Assembly: GCA_965261315.1 (NCBI GenBank) | Contig: CBDHDM010000090.1 | Span: 62,001 to 126,000 of the forward strand | Length of the DNA stretch: 64,000 nt | Direction: 5' to 3' | Source of the DNA: Endozoicomonas sp965261315 | GTDB lineage: Bacteria > Pseudomonadota > Gammaproteobacteria > Pseudomonadales > Endozoicomonadaceae | Part shown: one piece after another, positions 45,907-55,632 of the stretch | Numbering within the stretch: the stretch's first letter is position 1 | Layout: every line of letters starts with the position of its first letter | Made by a program: the position numbers and the translations under genes | The notes under the pieces: model-generated | The model's input: the letters and a program-made list of their open reading frames with translations, nothing else | What the model was told of the DNA's origin: nothing | The model's database searches: none

Positions 45907-46911
45907 GTATAAACTGAGAATTAAAGGCTCCTTCATCACTGGAGAGTTCCTTCAAATTGCAGAAAGCATTGTAAGGATGACGATACGCCTCAACGGTATC
46001 CTCCATTTTTAAAGTCCACCCTGAGTCGTGACGGTTTGTGATACCAGCTGGAAAAGTCAAACCAGTCTGGAGATAGTCAGGTCTGGTTACCAGTTGATAG
46101 TTCTGTTGGTTTTGAGTGGCGCGAACGACCCGTGATGAAATGTTTCCGGCTTTCATGCCATTAGTGATTGTACGTTGAACGTTAACAGTCACCTGCTCAA
46201 TGGCCTCTCCTGAAACTTCATCAAAGCGCGTGAATGTTACGTCTGCATCAACAGGGTAATCTACGATACCCCACCAGTTCTCCTGATCAAGAAGGAGGAA
46301 ACGACCCCTGTGCTGTTTTTTGCCGGTCGTACATTTCATATTCTCTGGCATTACTCATGGCGTCTTCGTTGAAAGCAAGGTCGGAATATCGTATGGCTCC
46401 ACCATGCGCAACTTTGTAGCCTGTAATTTTCCAGGGTGAGTTTTCCGGGAGTTCAATAGAGGTCAGGCTAGCCGCTCCTACGTAAGGCCAGACTGCATGG
46501 GAGACTGAGTAGATAGTAGCTGCTGTGATAGCAACAACCGCTACCACTACCGCAACACCAATAAGGCCGGTCCGAAACCCGGTCACCGAATGAGGAGTTT
46601 CGATCATTGGTATACCCTCCCCAGAAAAATGGGACATCCCACCAGCCCCAGTGAGTATGATGATGGGTGTGTTCAACACGAAAATTGTAGGGGTTGCCTG
46701 AACCAGAAGGGTGGTAGTAGCGATTCAGCTTAAGCTGATAAAGAGCCATATGGCGGTAATCGACCGGTGGTGAGTAGTTACTATGGCCCTGCGTAGTGGA
46801 AGGTTCTGGAAATCCACTGGCATAAGTATTTAGATGAGGATAAATAATAAAAATTGCCAGAAATAGCGGCAAAGTTATTTTCAATAGTGCGTTGGAACTT
46901 CGTGTGGACAT
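45907..46911 (-). pseudogene. His-rich exported/membrane protein, frameshifted and cut by IS66
   Basis: The start at 46,911 (MSTRSSNALLKITLPLFLAI) gives a signal peptide. A His/Trp-rich segment follows (VEHTHHHTHWGWWDVPF), then a membrane helix (TGLIGVAVVVAVVAITAATI), then a hydrophilic domain with QENWWGIVDYPVDADVTFTR. Frames change at a TTTTT at about 46,625 (restoring DVPFSGEGIP) and an AAAAAA at about 46,316 (restoring DRQKQHRGRF). The frame then runs into the IS66 end at 45,906, so the true C-terminus is lost. The His cluster and neighbours suggest a metal role. I do not recognise the family. Confidence 0.5.
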
Positions 46912-47164
46912 TCTCTGATTCCGAATGGAAATTTTCCGGTTTGTCTTTTCGGAAATAAAATTTCCCATCTTGGTTGATGAAAACAGGCATGATTTCATTG
47001 GAATCAGGTTGTGTTGAAAAGTTCCCTTGTATGGTGCTCTTCTTGACAGTTTTTAATGTATTTTTCTGAAATTTCGAGTTTTTATCCCTCATTAATGTTT
47101 TCTAATTAGCGTTTTTACTTATTATGATCAGTCTTAATTCATCAGCCATTTTACCATGAAAAAC

Positions 47165-48284
47165 TCAGATGCATGAATTGATGAAAGCTCGCTGGATAAA
47201 AAAACCCAGTAAAAGAGCGCCTGCAATAATTAACAGGGGTTCAAGTACGGCCATTATATTGATGTAGCTCTGGCTCATGCCCAGTGTTCGATAAAGCAGT
47301 ATTTCCTGCTTTCTTTCCTGAATGTTTCTGGTTAATGAATAAAACAGGGTTATCAGGCACAACCCCAGAGTCACCATAGACATGGAAATCAGGCTCGCTG
47401 CTGCTTTATTGAGGTAGCTGTATAGCGTTCCAAGCTCTTTGGCTGGCATGGCTGCTGTTATATTCAACCCCTGCTGAGCTGCAGACTGCGTCAATGTCTG
47501 TTCCATGGCCAGGAGAGCCATCCGGTCTCTAAGCTTTATATTTATATAAGAAATATCATCAGGGCTGAGCCAACTCGTAGCATAGCCGCCAGCATAACTT
47601 TGTCTTGCTGCTATCAATCCATCAAGGGGACAAAAATCACATCATCTTGATGGGTATTTAAGCGTGGCAAAATACCCGCAATGGTAAATAATTCTGGGTA
47701 CTCTTGTTCTAATATTGGCTCATTGCCATCGGCAATCGTAATCTGGTCGTTGATTTTATAACCAAGGTGCTTTGCAATATTCGCACCGATATAAGCAGTC
47801 ATTGGGTTATCGCGTAATGATACTGTTTCAGAATGATCATTCAGTTTGTTCTCCCTCTCTGGCTCATTGGCGTGTTGTTGAATCAGTTGTTCTATACCTT
47901 CAGGGCTGGTGCCAATGACAGTGATTCCACGATGGGTCTCACCATAAGCGTACGGGAATGGCGTATTCAATTTCCGGATGGTTTATCAACTCATCCAGGT
48001 GACTCTGGCTTATTGCAGGTGGCGACGAACCTATCTGAAATAATGAGAACAGAACCAGTGGCAGATGAGCTGTTTCCATGCTGATGATCAGATCGTGTTT
48101 CAGTGAGTACTGATTAATATTTTCAATCAGTTGCCCCTTGATGTTCTGGAAAAGGAAAAAAAAGATAGAAGCCAAAGCTTAGAACAGCCAACATGGCAAC
48201 CGTGTTTTTTTTCCGGTAAACCATACTTTTCATCACATGGTGAAAAGTGATTTTTGTATTACTGAGCCAGTTGACGTTTACCAT
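47165..48284 (-). pseudogene. ABC transporter permease, FtsX/MacB type, frameshifted
   Basis: The start at 48,284 overlaps the ATPase stop by 7 bp. Pieces are an N-terminal cytoplasmic/TM1 part (YRKKNTVAMLAVLSFGFYLF) and a periplasmic MacB-like domain (YAIPYAYGETHRGITVIGTS after repair). A C-terminal part has three membrane helices (MSMVTLGLCLITLFYSLTRN, then QERKQEILLYRTLGMSQSYI). Breaks lie at an eight-T run near 48,155, a CCC near 47,955 and a CCCC near 47,629. The repaired length is about 370 residues. These permeases act in mechanotransmission or export rather than classical import. Confidence 0.75.
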
Positions 48285-48981
48285 AGTTTGGCTACCTGTT
48301 GGGAATGGTTGATTTTTGACATATCAAGACAGCGGTCAAACCCCGGGTATGGGGTATGGTCAACACAGATTAATGTTTGCTCATGCTCTTTGGCTGATTG
48401 CAACAGCATTTCATACATGGTTTGTCGGGTCAGTGGGTCCAGTGCTGAAGCAGCTTCATCCGCCAGAATCAGTGAAGGCGTACCGATCAGCGCCCGTGCA
48501 ATAGCAACGCGTTGCTGTTGACCAATACTCAACAGGCCTGTGCTCTGGCGCAGCAGCTCCGGGTTCTCCATTTTGAGAGCGGCCATTAGTTGGTAGGCTT
48601 CGTAATTGGCCGTGGTTTTGTGTGCTTCCAGTCGCTGCTGGCGCAATTCAGATAAACGACAGGGGAGTAGAATGTTTTCCAGCGGGTTCAGGTAGGTAAT
48701 CAGTGTTGGTTGTTGAAATATATAGCCAATCTGTCCTGCTCGAAATTTCTCCCGCTCAGATCCGGAAAGCTGATCTATTCTCTGGCCAAATATATCAACC
48801 TTGCCACTGTCCGGTATGAGTAAACCCGCCAGTATTTGCAGCAGGCTGGTCTTGCCTGAGCCATTCGGTCCGGTTTATCTGAAGACGCTCGCCTTTCTCG
48901 ACAGTGAATTATGGGAATAGACAGGTAGTTCTTATTTTCTCTGTTTAATTCCAGGTTTTCGATAGTCACTGCCTGATTCAT
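48278..48981 (-). pseudogene. ABC transporter ATP-binding protein, LolD/MacB type, frameshifted
   Basis: The start is MNQAVTIENLELNRENKNYL. After single-A repairs near 48,915 and 48,880 the sequence reads FTVEKGERLQITGPNGSGKT (Walker A). The second frame gives the signature LSIGQQQRVAIARAL, Walker B LILADEAASALD and the switch His in CVDHTPYPGFD. The repaired length is about 233 residues. It energises the permease encoded directly downstream. Confidence 0.82.
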
Positions 48982-49084
48982 GAGTGTATCCCTTCTTTAA
49001 TCATTCAAGAGTTGCCAAAGAATATGAGTCAGGCTTCGCTTTTTCTGTAGCTGGACCCTTTTCTGCTTTTGGTTGAGCTGCTGT

Positions 49085-49600
49085 TTAACTTTGCCAGCTG
49101 TCGCTGATTAACCAGACACTGGCATGTTTTAAGCCAGGCATTGCCTTGAAACCGAGAAATTTTAAATGGGAGAGCTCTTCCGGGTTTTCGCACTCATACT
49201 CAAGATATCCCGTGATCTGCTGGGATATGATGGTTGTTGGAATTGCGTTCGTTGAGGGTGAGTGACTGCCTGTTGGTTCTACAAGAAACCGTTTTTGTGT
49301 CTGTTTGCACCCGGCATCGTCAGGCAGGGTTGCCAGTGGAGTATACTCGCTCAGATGGTTAGCCAGAGAGTGAATGGGTTTTCTGGTAATAGCGCGGGCT
49401 GCTTCAGAGTTCATGGAAAGGAACAGGCTCAGGGTTTCCTGTTGCAGATTAATGTCCAGCTGGATAGAGGCGGGCTCATAGGCCCAGTGCAGCCTTTGCC
49501 TGGGAGAACTTTCTTCCGCATGAGCCGGAAGTACTGTGAAAGTGATGGCGAGCAGAAGCATTGTAACAATCTCTTCTGGTGCTCCTATACGAGCCCTCAT
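49085..49600 (-). CDS. DUF2796 / ZrgA-like periplasmic protein
   Basis: The frame has 171 residues; ATG 49,600 overlaps the upstream stop (ATGA) and an internal ATG at 49,564 begins a clean signal peptide (MLLLAITFTVLPAHAEES). The mature part matches the DUF2796 pattern (ASIQLDINLQQETLSLFLSM, LSHLKFLGFKAMPGLKHASV). In Vibrio a DUF2796 protein (ZrgA) belongs to a zinc-uptake gene set with an ABC ATPase and permease. The same companions follow here, which is the basis for a metal-related call. It is unusually poor in His for a ZrgA. Confidence 0.6.
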   Translation of the reverse strand: MRARIGAPEEIVTMLLLAITFTVLPAHAEESSPRQRLHWAYEPASIQLDINLQQETLSLFLSMNSEAARAITRKPIHSLANHLSEYTPLATLPDDAGCKQTQKRFLVEPTGSHSPSTNAIPTTIISQQITGYLEYECENPEELSHLKFLGFKAMPGLKHASVWLISDSWQS

Positions 49601-50147
49601 TGGCAGTCTTCCTGCAGAAATTTCACCCCGGAATCAATCAGAGCGGTATCTTTAAGGAAATTGCGGTCCAATCAAATAGTTGTTGCGGAAAGTTGCTCCG
49701 GGCTAATTAAGGAGGTTATCAACAAAACGAGAGATTTTTCCCCACCTTGATGGTATTACGAACCACTGCACGTTCACTGGGAGCACCCTTGTGAGTGATT
49801 ATTCTGGCCACCCGGCTGACCGGCTGATGCATGGGGGTTTTTTGACCACTTTTCTTATGAATGAAGTCATAGTGAACCCAGCGCACACCATTTCGTTTGA
49901 TGTGCATGCGGATATTTCGTGCGTCCAGAGCGGTGGTAGTAGCGCCACTATCCACTAGAGACTCAACCTTTTGCTGTTTAATGTTAACCAGAGTGGCGTT
50001 TTCCAGGTAGCCAAATAATGGGCGTCCTTCGGTAGTACAAGGCTGCTTGGCACCTATTGCAGATAAGGACAGACAGGGCAAAAGGAGTAAACTCAGCAGT
50101 TTTGAAATTAGTTGTTGAGTACAGTATGTGCTGATTGCCTGGTTCAT
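49597..50147 (-). pseudogene. Retropepsin-like aspartic protease (RimK-associated type), frameshifted
   Basis: The start MNQAISTYCTQQLISKLLSL leads a signal peptide to about residue 33. A protease flap and catalytic motif follow (KVESLVDSGATTTALDARNI, with D-S-G-A). After VGKNLS the frame is lost. Another frame resumes with NYLIG, then RNFLKDTALIDSGVKFLQED, ending at 49,597, which matches the end of this family. The break region is about 49,665-49,740. The family is described as ATP-dependent zinc protease or DUF785; its substrate here is unknown. It is coupled to the ZrgA-like gene. Confidence 0.65.
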
Positions 50148-50280
50148 TTGGCGTATTTCAATACAGTTCAGTGGCTATCTCATTAGCTATCGGCGATCCA
50201 TGCTGGTGCTCAATGCCATTTGTCTATCGGGCATTATTCGTAGTTAAATACAGACTTTTAATTTCTGTTGCGACTGAGAA

Positions 50281-51648
50281 ATGACCAAGCTTCCCTGCTT
50301 CAAGGCTTACGATATCCGTGGCCGCCTGCCTGATGAAATCAATGAAGATATTGCCTATCGCATAGGCAGGGCTTATGGCGAATACCTGAAGCCGAAGGAT
50401 ATTGTTGTCGGTGGGGATACCCGCCTGACCAGCGAGGCTCTCAAGCACTCGTTATCTGAAGGACTGCGTGATGCCGGGGTCAATGTTTTGGATATTGGTC
50501 TGTCAGGCACGGAAGAGATCTACTTTGCCACATTCCATCTTGGGATTGATGGCGGTGTTCAGGTAACCGCCAGTCACAACCCAATTGACTACAACGGCAT
50601 GAAGCTGGTGAAAGCCGGTGCTGAACCCATCAGTGGGGATAATGGCTTGAGGGAGATTCAGCAGCTGGCAGAAGAGAACTGCTTTGTGGAGCCTGCGGCA
50701 AAGCGAGGTGAGTATCAGAAGATCTCTGTTTTGAGTGATTATGTCAGCCACATTCTGAGCTATATCCAGACTGAAAGTCTCAAGCCAATGAAGCTGGTGG
50801 TTAATGCTGGTAATGGAGCCGCAGGGCATGTGGTGGACGCTATTGAAGAACGGTTCCGGGCCGCCGGTGTGCCAGTGGAGTTTATCAAAGTCCATCATGA
50901 GCCGGATGGTAATTTCCCCCATGGTATCCCTAATCCATTACTGCCAGAATGCCGTCAGACTACAGCGGATGCCGTTTTGGAGCATCAGGCAGATATGGGA
51001 ATTGCCTGGGATGGTGACTTTGATCGCTGCTTCCTGTTTGATGAGCGGGGACACTTTATCGAAGGGTATTATATAGTCGGGTTATTAGGGGAAGCATTCC
51101 TTACACATAATCCGGGGGCAAAAATCATCCATGACCCCAGGCTGACCTGGAATACCATCGACCAGGTAAAAGCTTCGGGTGGTGAGCCTGTCCTGTGCAA
51201 AACCGGTCATGCCTTTATCAAGCAGCGGATGCGTCAGGAAGATGCGGTTTATGGCGGTGAGATGAGTGCGCACCATTATTTCCGTGACTTTGCTTATTGT
51301 GACTCCGGCATGATTCCCTGGCTGCTGGTTGCTGAGTTGATGTCTGGAAAGGGCCAGCCCTTATCAGCCTTGGTCAGTGAGCGTATCGCCATGTTTCCAT
51401 CTTCCGGTGAAATTAACAGCAAATTGACAGACCCTCAGGCGGCTATAGACCGGGTACTGGCCCACTATCAGCAAGACGCTCTGGAAGTCGATAACACCGA
51501 TGGCATCTCTCTGGACATGGGGCAGTGGCGCTTTAATTTGCGACTTTCCAATACCGAGCCAGTGATTCGTCTCAATGTGGAAAGCCGGGGTGATGAAGCG
51601 CTGATGCAGGCAAAAACTGAAGAGTTGCTGAAGCTGATTCGCGACTGA
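50281..51648 (+). CDS. Phosphomannomutase / phosphoglucomutase (ManB/CpsG type)
   Basis: The 455-residue protein has the catalytic phosphoserine loop VTASHNPIDYNG, the metal loop DGDFDR, the sugar-specificity loop GGEMSAHHYFRDFA and the phosphate-binding loop RLSNTEPVIRLNVES. It interconverts hexose-6-phosphate and hexose-1-phosphate for polysaccharide or nucleotide-sugar synthesis. It lies 69 bp upstream of galU, which uses the product. It is intact. Confidence 0.93.
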   Translation: MTKLPCFKAYDIRGRLPDEINEDIAYRIGRAYGEYLKPKDIVVGGDTRLTSEALKHSLSEGLRDAGVNVLDIGLSGTEEIYFATFHLGIDGGVQVTASHNPIDYNGMKLVKAGAEPISGDNGLREIQQLAEENCFVEPAAKRGEYQKISVLSDYVSHILSYIQTESLKPMKLVVNAGNGAAGHVVDAIEERFRAAGVPVEFIKVHHEPDGNFPHGIPNPLLPECRQTTADAVLEHQADMGIAWDGDFDRCFLFDERGHFIEGYYIVGLLGEAFLTHNPGAKIIHDPRLTWNTIDQVKASGGEPVLCKTGHAFIKQRMRQEDAVYGGEMSAHHYFRDFAYCDSGMIPWLLVAELMSGKGQPLSALVSERIAMFPSSGEINSKLTDPQAAIDRVLAHYQQDALEVDNTDGISLDMGQWRFNLRLSNTEPVIRLNVESRGDEALMQAKTEELLKLIRD

Positions 51649-51717
51649 AATCTTATCAAGAGGCTGTTTTTGCAGGCAGTCTCTGAAATCGACAGTTGGA
51701 TAAATAAAGAGCCTTAA

Positions 51718-52544
51718 ATGCTTAAAAAATGCCTTTTCCCAGCAGCAGGCTATGGAACCCGGTTTCTGCCAGCCACTAAATCCATGCCCAAAGAGATGAT
51801 GCCCATCGTCAGTAAACCGCTGATTGAGTATGGCGTTGAAGAGGCGCTGCAGGCGGGTATGTCTGATATTTGTATTGTGACCGGCCGGGGCAAGCGTTCG
51901 CTTGAAGACCACTTTGATGTGAACTATGAGCTTGAACATCAGATTTCAGGTACGGAAAAAGAAAGTCTGTTATCCGATATTCGTAGTGTGATTGATCAAT
52001 GCTCCTTCTCTTACACTCGTCAGCGGGAAATGAAAGGACTTGGGCATGCGGTCTTGACTGGTCAGACGCTGATTGGGGATCAGCCATTCGGTATGGTATC
52101 TGGCGGATGATCTCTGTATTAATCTGGGTGGTCCGGGTGTTTTGGCTCAGATGGCGCAACTTTACAAGCAGTTCCGTTGCAGTATTGTTGCTGTTCAGGA
52201 AGTACCGGAAGATGAAGTGCATAAATATGGGGTTATCTCCGGGCAATACATCTCTGAGGATCTGATCCGTGTTGAGAATATGGTTGAAAAACCAGCCAAA
52301 GAAGATGCGCCTTAGCAATCTCGCGATCATTGGTCGTTATATCCTTACTCCGGATATTTTTGGCCTGATTCATGATACGCAGCCTGGAAAGGGTGGTGAG
52401 ATTCAGATTACTGATGCGCTGATGGTTCAGGCTCAACGAGGCTGCGTGATGGCGTATAAGTTCAAGGGTGAGCGTTTTGACTGTGGCAGTATTGAAGGCT
52501 TTATTGAGGCTACCAATTACTGTTATGACAACCTTTATCGATAA
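51718..52544 (+). pseudogene. galU: UTP-glucose-1-phosphate uridylyltransferase, two frameshifts as read
   Basis: The N-terminus (KKCLFPAAGYGTRFLPATKS, then MPKEMMPIVSKPLIEYGVEE) is the canonical nucleotidyl-binding loop. Near 52,100 one extra base breaks PFGM-VLADDLCINL, and near 52,314 a TT breaks KEDAP-SNLAIIGRYIL. The C-terminus QAQRGCVMAYKFKGERFDCG matches GalU and ends at 52,544. The repaired length is about 275 residues. The enzyme makes UDP-glucose for LPS, capsule and trehalose. Confidence 0.88.
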
Positions 52545-53620
52545 ATAAACGGGTAGCCTGTTGTATTTTTCCGGCTTTTTCCATTGAGGGGTCCGGAGCC
52601 TTATACCACGCAACACGCAGAGGCTATTAACTCACGCCAATCAGATACTAAAATTGATCTTTACTATCGACAAACTTACCATACAGATGAAAAATCGCAA
52701 TAAACTTAATTGTTCACCGTCCCAATCAGATACCATTTGCCAATTTTTAAATCTGCAATGGATTTAAACCAAGCATTGTGAGGATAAGGCTCGACTCAAG
52801 TACCAGCTCAGTTCCATAATCTTGTCAATCCGGCTTGCCATATCTCAAGAATGAGACTGTAAAACTAAGAAACCCTTCTAAGTTCTTTAACATTGTCTCT
52901 TTTGCTTGAAACTATCGACAAATGCTAAAAGACCATTCCTGAGCGATCAGGAACACTGTCTGTTGTCAGCATCATGAATGAAGGCAAAAAGAATGCTCTT
53001 GTGGGTGGGTGTATTGTCCATCAAAATCAGAAAATGATTCTCTTGCTGAAGCCATTTGCTGGTACGACAAAAAATGATTGTGGCTATATCCGAATTACGG
53101 GACAGCTCCTGGTCGATGGCTTATACGGCTGATCAATCCCTATATCGGCCTTCATTATCCTCGACAGATAAGCAATCATGCTGTCGCTTATTGAGGCCAT
53201 GAATTCCTAGCACCACACCATAGCGCCTGAACAATACAACTCACAGATTAAGGTAGCTGCAGGATGATGGCAGTATGTGGACTTATATTGAAATTGAGTA
53301 AAGCGGGTAATTCTGCTCTGGATAACCGTATTGAATTGACTCAAGAACCAGCTTCTTGCCGTCATGAGAAGGGCTGGAGAGCTCATCGCCGCTAACCTGG
53401 CTACCGATCAGTTGAAAGATTCAGGTCATGCCGATCGTATTTATAGGGGAAAAACTGACGATAACCGGGAGTTGGGATGTCAAGGTATTGCAAAATCAGA
53501 TAGGCCGGTAGATAGCCAGGGGACGATGTCGCTAGCGCAAAGTTAAATGGAATCCTGACGACCAGTACGTATGGCGGGAGGCTGCATTGCTATGGCGCAA
53601 TGACCTGTTGCTGTTGCCTT

Positions 53621-53667
53621 ACGCGATGTTCGATTTTTTTTTCATTAAAAGTCGAACATCGCGTTGC
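53621..53667. repeat. Long hairpin ACGCGATGTTCGA / TCGAACATCGCGT
   Basis: The arms ACGCGATGTTCGA and TCGAACATCGCGT are perfect complements, with T-rich and A-rich inner sequence that could extend the stem (TTTTTTTT ... AAAAG). It lies 180 bp upstream of the ankyrin-like gene. It could be a terminator or an IS end. Confidence 0.65.
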
Positions 53668-53704
53668 ACTGGAAACTATTGAATTTATTGAAGGTCATAC
53701 TTAG

Positions 53705-53753
53705 GGGCTGTACGGAAACTCCCTGTTAGTGTTCAATAACTTTTCGTACAGCC
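53705..53753. repeat. Inverted repeat GGCTGTACGGAAA / TTTTCGTACAGCC
   Basis: GGCTGTACGGAAA is matched by TTTTCGTACAGCC on the other side of a 20-base loop, with GAGG/CCTC-like extension. The GGCTGTACG-AAA motif resembles ends of some insertion sequences. It may mark the scar of a lost element. Confidence 0.55.
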
Positions 53754-53799
53754 TCTTATGGGGTGATTTTTCTCCCGTTTTAGCAGGCTGTCTGCTTCC

Positions 53800-53810
53800 G
53801 GGGGGGGGGG
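53800..53810 (+). promoter_or_regulatory. Run of eleven G upstream of the ankyrin-like gene
   Basis: Eleven consecutive G residues end 38 bp before the ATG at 53,849. Tracts of this length are prone to slipped-strand changes. Lying in the probable promoter region they could vary the spacing of promoter elements. No experimentally defined promoter can be pointed to; the role is an inference. Confidence 0.45.
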
Positions 53811-53848
53811 ATTTACACCTGATTCAAATAATTGGAAGGAGTAATGTT

Positions 53849-54088
53849 ATGGATATTCGTTTACCTGGTGGTAGTGGAAGCTCTCTGCAAGGTGGTTCAA
53901 ATTTCAAACAACAACCTGTGGATAATTCCAATATCCTTGTTGCTGGATTAAGCAGTGTGACTGTTTCACAACCCACCGGCAGTCCACCTAAAAAAATGAA
54001 GACAGGTACGGAACCATCGTGTGCAAAAGCAATCCATGACAGAGCATTAACCAGTCACCAGGAATTCTTTTATTCAAAAAACGAATAG
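53849..54088 (+). CDS. N-terminal segment of the ankyrin-like protein
   Basis: The start is ATG 53,849 with AAGGAG at ideal spacing. The 79 residues (MDIRLPGGSGSSLQGGSNFK, ending YSKNE) are Ser/Gly/Pro rich with a basic PPKKMK stretch and no signal peptide. Reading one T fewer near 54,066 joins it in frame to the next segment through HQESFIQKTNSPEKI, so it is probably the disordered N-terminus of the same protein. Confidence 0.65.
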   Translation: MDIRLPGGSGSSLQGGSNFKQQPVDNSNILVAGLSSVTVSQPTGSPPKKMKTGTEPSCAKAIHDRALTSHQEFFYSKNE

Positions 54089-54113
54089 TCCGGAAAAAAT
54101 AAAACCATGGTGT

Positions 54114-55613
54114 ATGAAATTTGAGAATATTCTTGAATCTCTATTCGCTAATAATGGATCCGATCTTGAACGACAATTAAAGGCGTTAAGCGAAGACCAG
54201 TTTAAAAGTCTGATGAACGTTAGAATTCCCAATAGCGTGATTAATAAAAGTTTGGCGAATCGTGATGGAAAATTTTCTCATTTAGGTTATAACTCTACCC
54301 TGCCAAAGGCGGCTGGCGATGGTGGTTACGGTGATTTCATTGGGAATATTTTCTTTCAGATATTATTTGAACGGCTGGGCCCGGAAGCATTGAAGGTTGC
54401 GCTAGGCACGAAATCTGACCATGACGAGAGTGGTCATACATTATTACATTGTGTCTGTTGTGTAATAGATAAAGAAAATATTAAAACGCTGGTCGAAAAA
54501 TTGGGCATGGACATATTCTTAGCACTGGTTACCAGTCTGCCGTGTGATGAAGGTATTACCCCCTTGGGAATCGCCTGTTTAAGCAGCAGCAGTACAGATC
54601 TGTTCGATACTGTTTATGATCATGAACAAGATTTGGCAGTCGGTATGATTAAAGGAAGTCCTGAAGGTAGTAAAACATTATTGCAAACCCTCTTTGATGC
54701 AAGAGAGTTCGTGATGGAAGAATTTGGTCATGCTGAATGGTTGAGGCGTATTCAGTATCCCCCCTTGAGCAAGCTTGAAAATACTGACCGCTTTGATGCA
54801 GTAAAGTTTTCGAGTAAAAGTAAATTGTCTCCCCTGCAGTGGGCCTGCGGGGAAGGAGAATTGGATATTGTTAAGGTGCTGCTTGACGGATTTGACAATT
54901 CCCAGATCGCTGCACTGATTATGGAGAGAATAGAGGAGAACAGATCACCGCTGCACATGGCCTTGAACAATGATCAAGTCGAATTGGCTTGTTTTCTCTG
55001 TCAGGAAATCCATGACCTGAAATTAAGAATGAAAGCACTGTTGGCTGGAGTACAGGAAGGGCAATCCCTGCTGCAGAAACTGGTCGAACAGGAAGTAGAT
55101 ATTGATGATATTGAGAGCCTGTTTAAGGGGCTTAACGATCAGCAGCGTGATCAACTGATTGTGGGGGATGCAAGCCATTGGAAGCAGGAAATCGAATGTT
55201 CCGATCATGCACTCAGGCAAATGTTCAGTCCCTCTACCGCCAGAAATTCTTTTGGACACATTCCCAGATTTATCAATGCAGAAACTGTTAGAGAGTTAGT
55301 CGCAACACATTTAAATAAGATTAAGCAATCTCCAGTAATACGTGCCCTGAATAATTGGGATCCAAAATTGGCTGAATATCTCTGGGAAAAAATCACTGAC
55401 CTGGAATTAAAATATAAAGTGTTATTGTTCAAGCCGGAAGGAAGGTGTTCCCTTCTCATGAAGATATATGAGGAGAGGGGGATGGAAGGCGCCAATACCC
55501 TACTTGATAAGGCTGGTTCTGCCGCGCGGCGGGAGAATCGCAATAAGGTGCTTTATAACTTGCTGTTAGTGCTGGAAAATCCAATGATGCTTACTCTTTT
55601 TTCCAGCGAATAG
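54114..55613 (+). CDS. Ankyrin-repeat-like protein, first large segment
   Basis: The 499-residue frame has no signal peptide. Repeats of the ankyrin helix pair are visible but degenerate: SGHTLLHCVCCVIDKENIKT, EGITPLGIACL, LSPLQWACGEGELDIVKVLL and RSPLHMALNNDQVELACFLC. Ankyrin solenoids bind proteins, and bacterial examples are often host-directed effectors. The frame is open upstream of its ATG (through SPEKIKPWC) and closes at a TTTTTT run near 55,600. One T fewer leads into the next segment, so this is likely the middle of one protein of about 1,020 residues (53,849-56,913). Confidence 0.72.
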   Translation: MKFENILESLFANNGSDLERQLKALSEDQFKSLMNVRIPNSVINKSLANRDGKFSHLGYNSTLPKAAGDGGYGDFIGNIFFQILFERLGPEALKVALGTKSDHDESGHTLLHCVCCVIDKENIKTLVEKLGMDIFLALVTSLPCDEGITPLGIACLSSSSTDLFDTVYDHEQDLAVGMIKGSPEGSKTLLQTLFDAREFVMEEFGHAEWLRRIQYPPLSKLENTDRFDAVKFSSKSKLSPLQWACGEGELDIVKVLLDGFDNSQIAALIMERIEENRSPLHMALNNDQVELACFLCQEIHDLKLRMKALLAGVQEGQSLLQKLVEQEVDIDDIESLFKGLNDQQRDQLIVGDASHWKQEIECSDHALRQMFSPSTARNSFGHIPRFINAETVRELVATHLNKIKQSPVIRALNNWDPKLAEYLWEKITDLELKYKVLLFKPEGRCSLLMKIYEERGMEGANTLLDKAGSAARRENRNKVLYNLLLVLENPMMLTLFSSE

Positions 55614-55632
55614 ATCCGGAATCCAAGTCGAA

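Larger units (their letters stand above)
52545..53848. other. 1.3-kb gene desert between galU and the ankyrin-like gene
   Basis: No frame of credible coding character is present. Short open stretches (for example 53,364-53,546 plus) have no recognisable motif. The right part holds two hairpins and a poly-G tract (listed separately). The first 900 bp may be decayed mobile DNA, but I cannot identify a parent element. Confidence 0.55.

Noticed and set aside
53364..53546. 60-residue frame in the gene desert
   Set aside because: No ribosome site, no recognisable motif, and surrounding sequence is full of stops.
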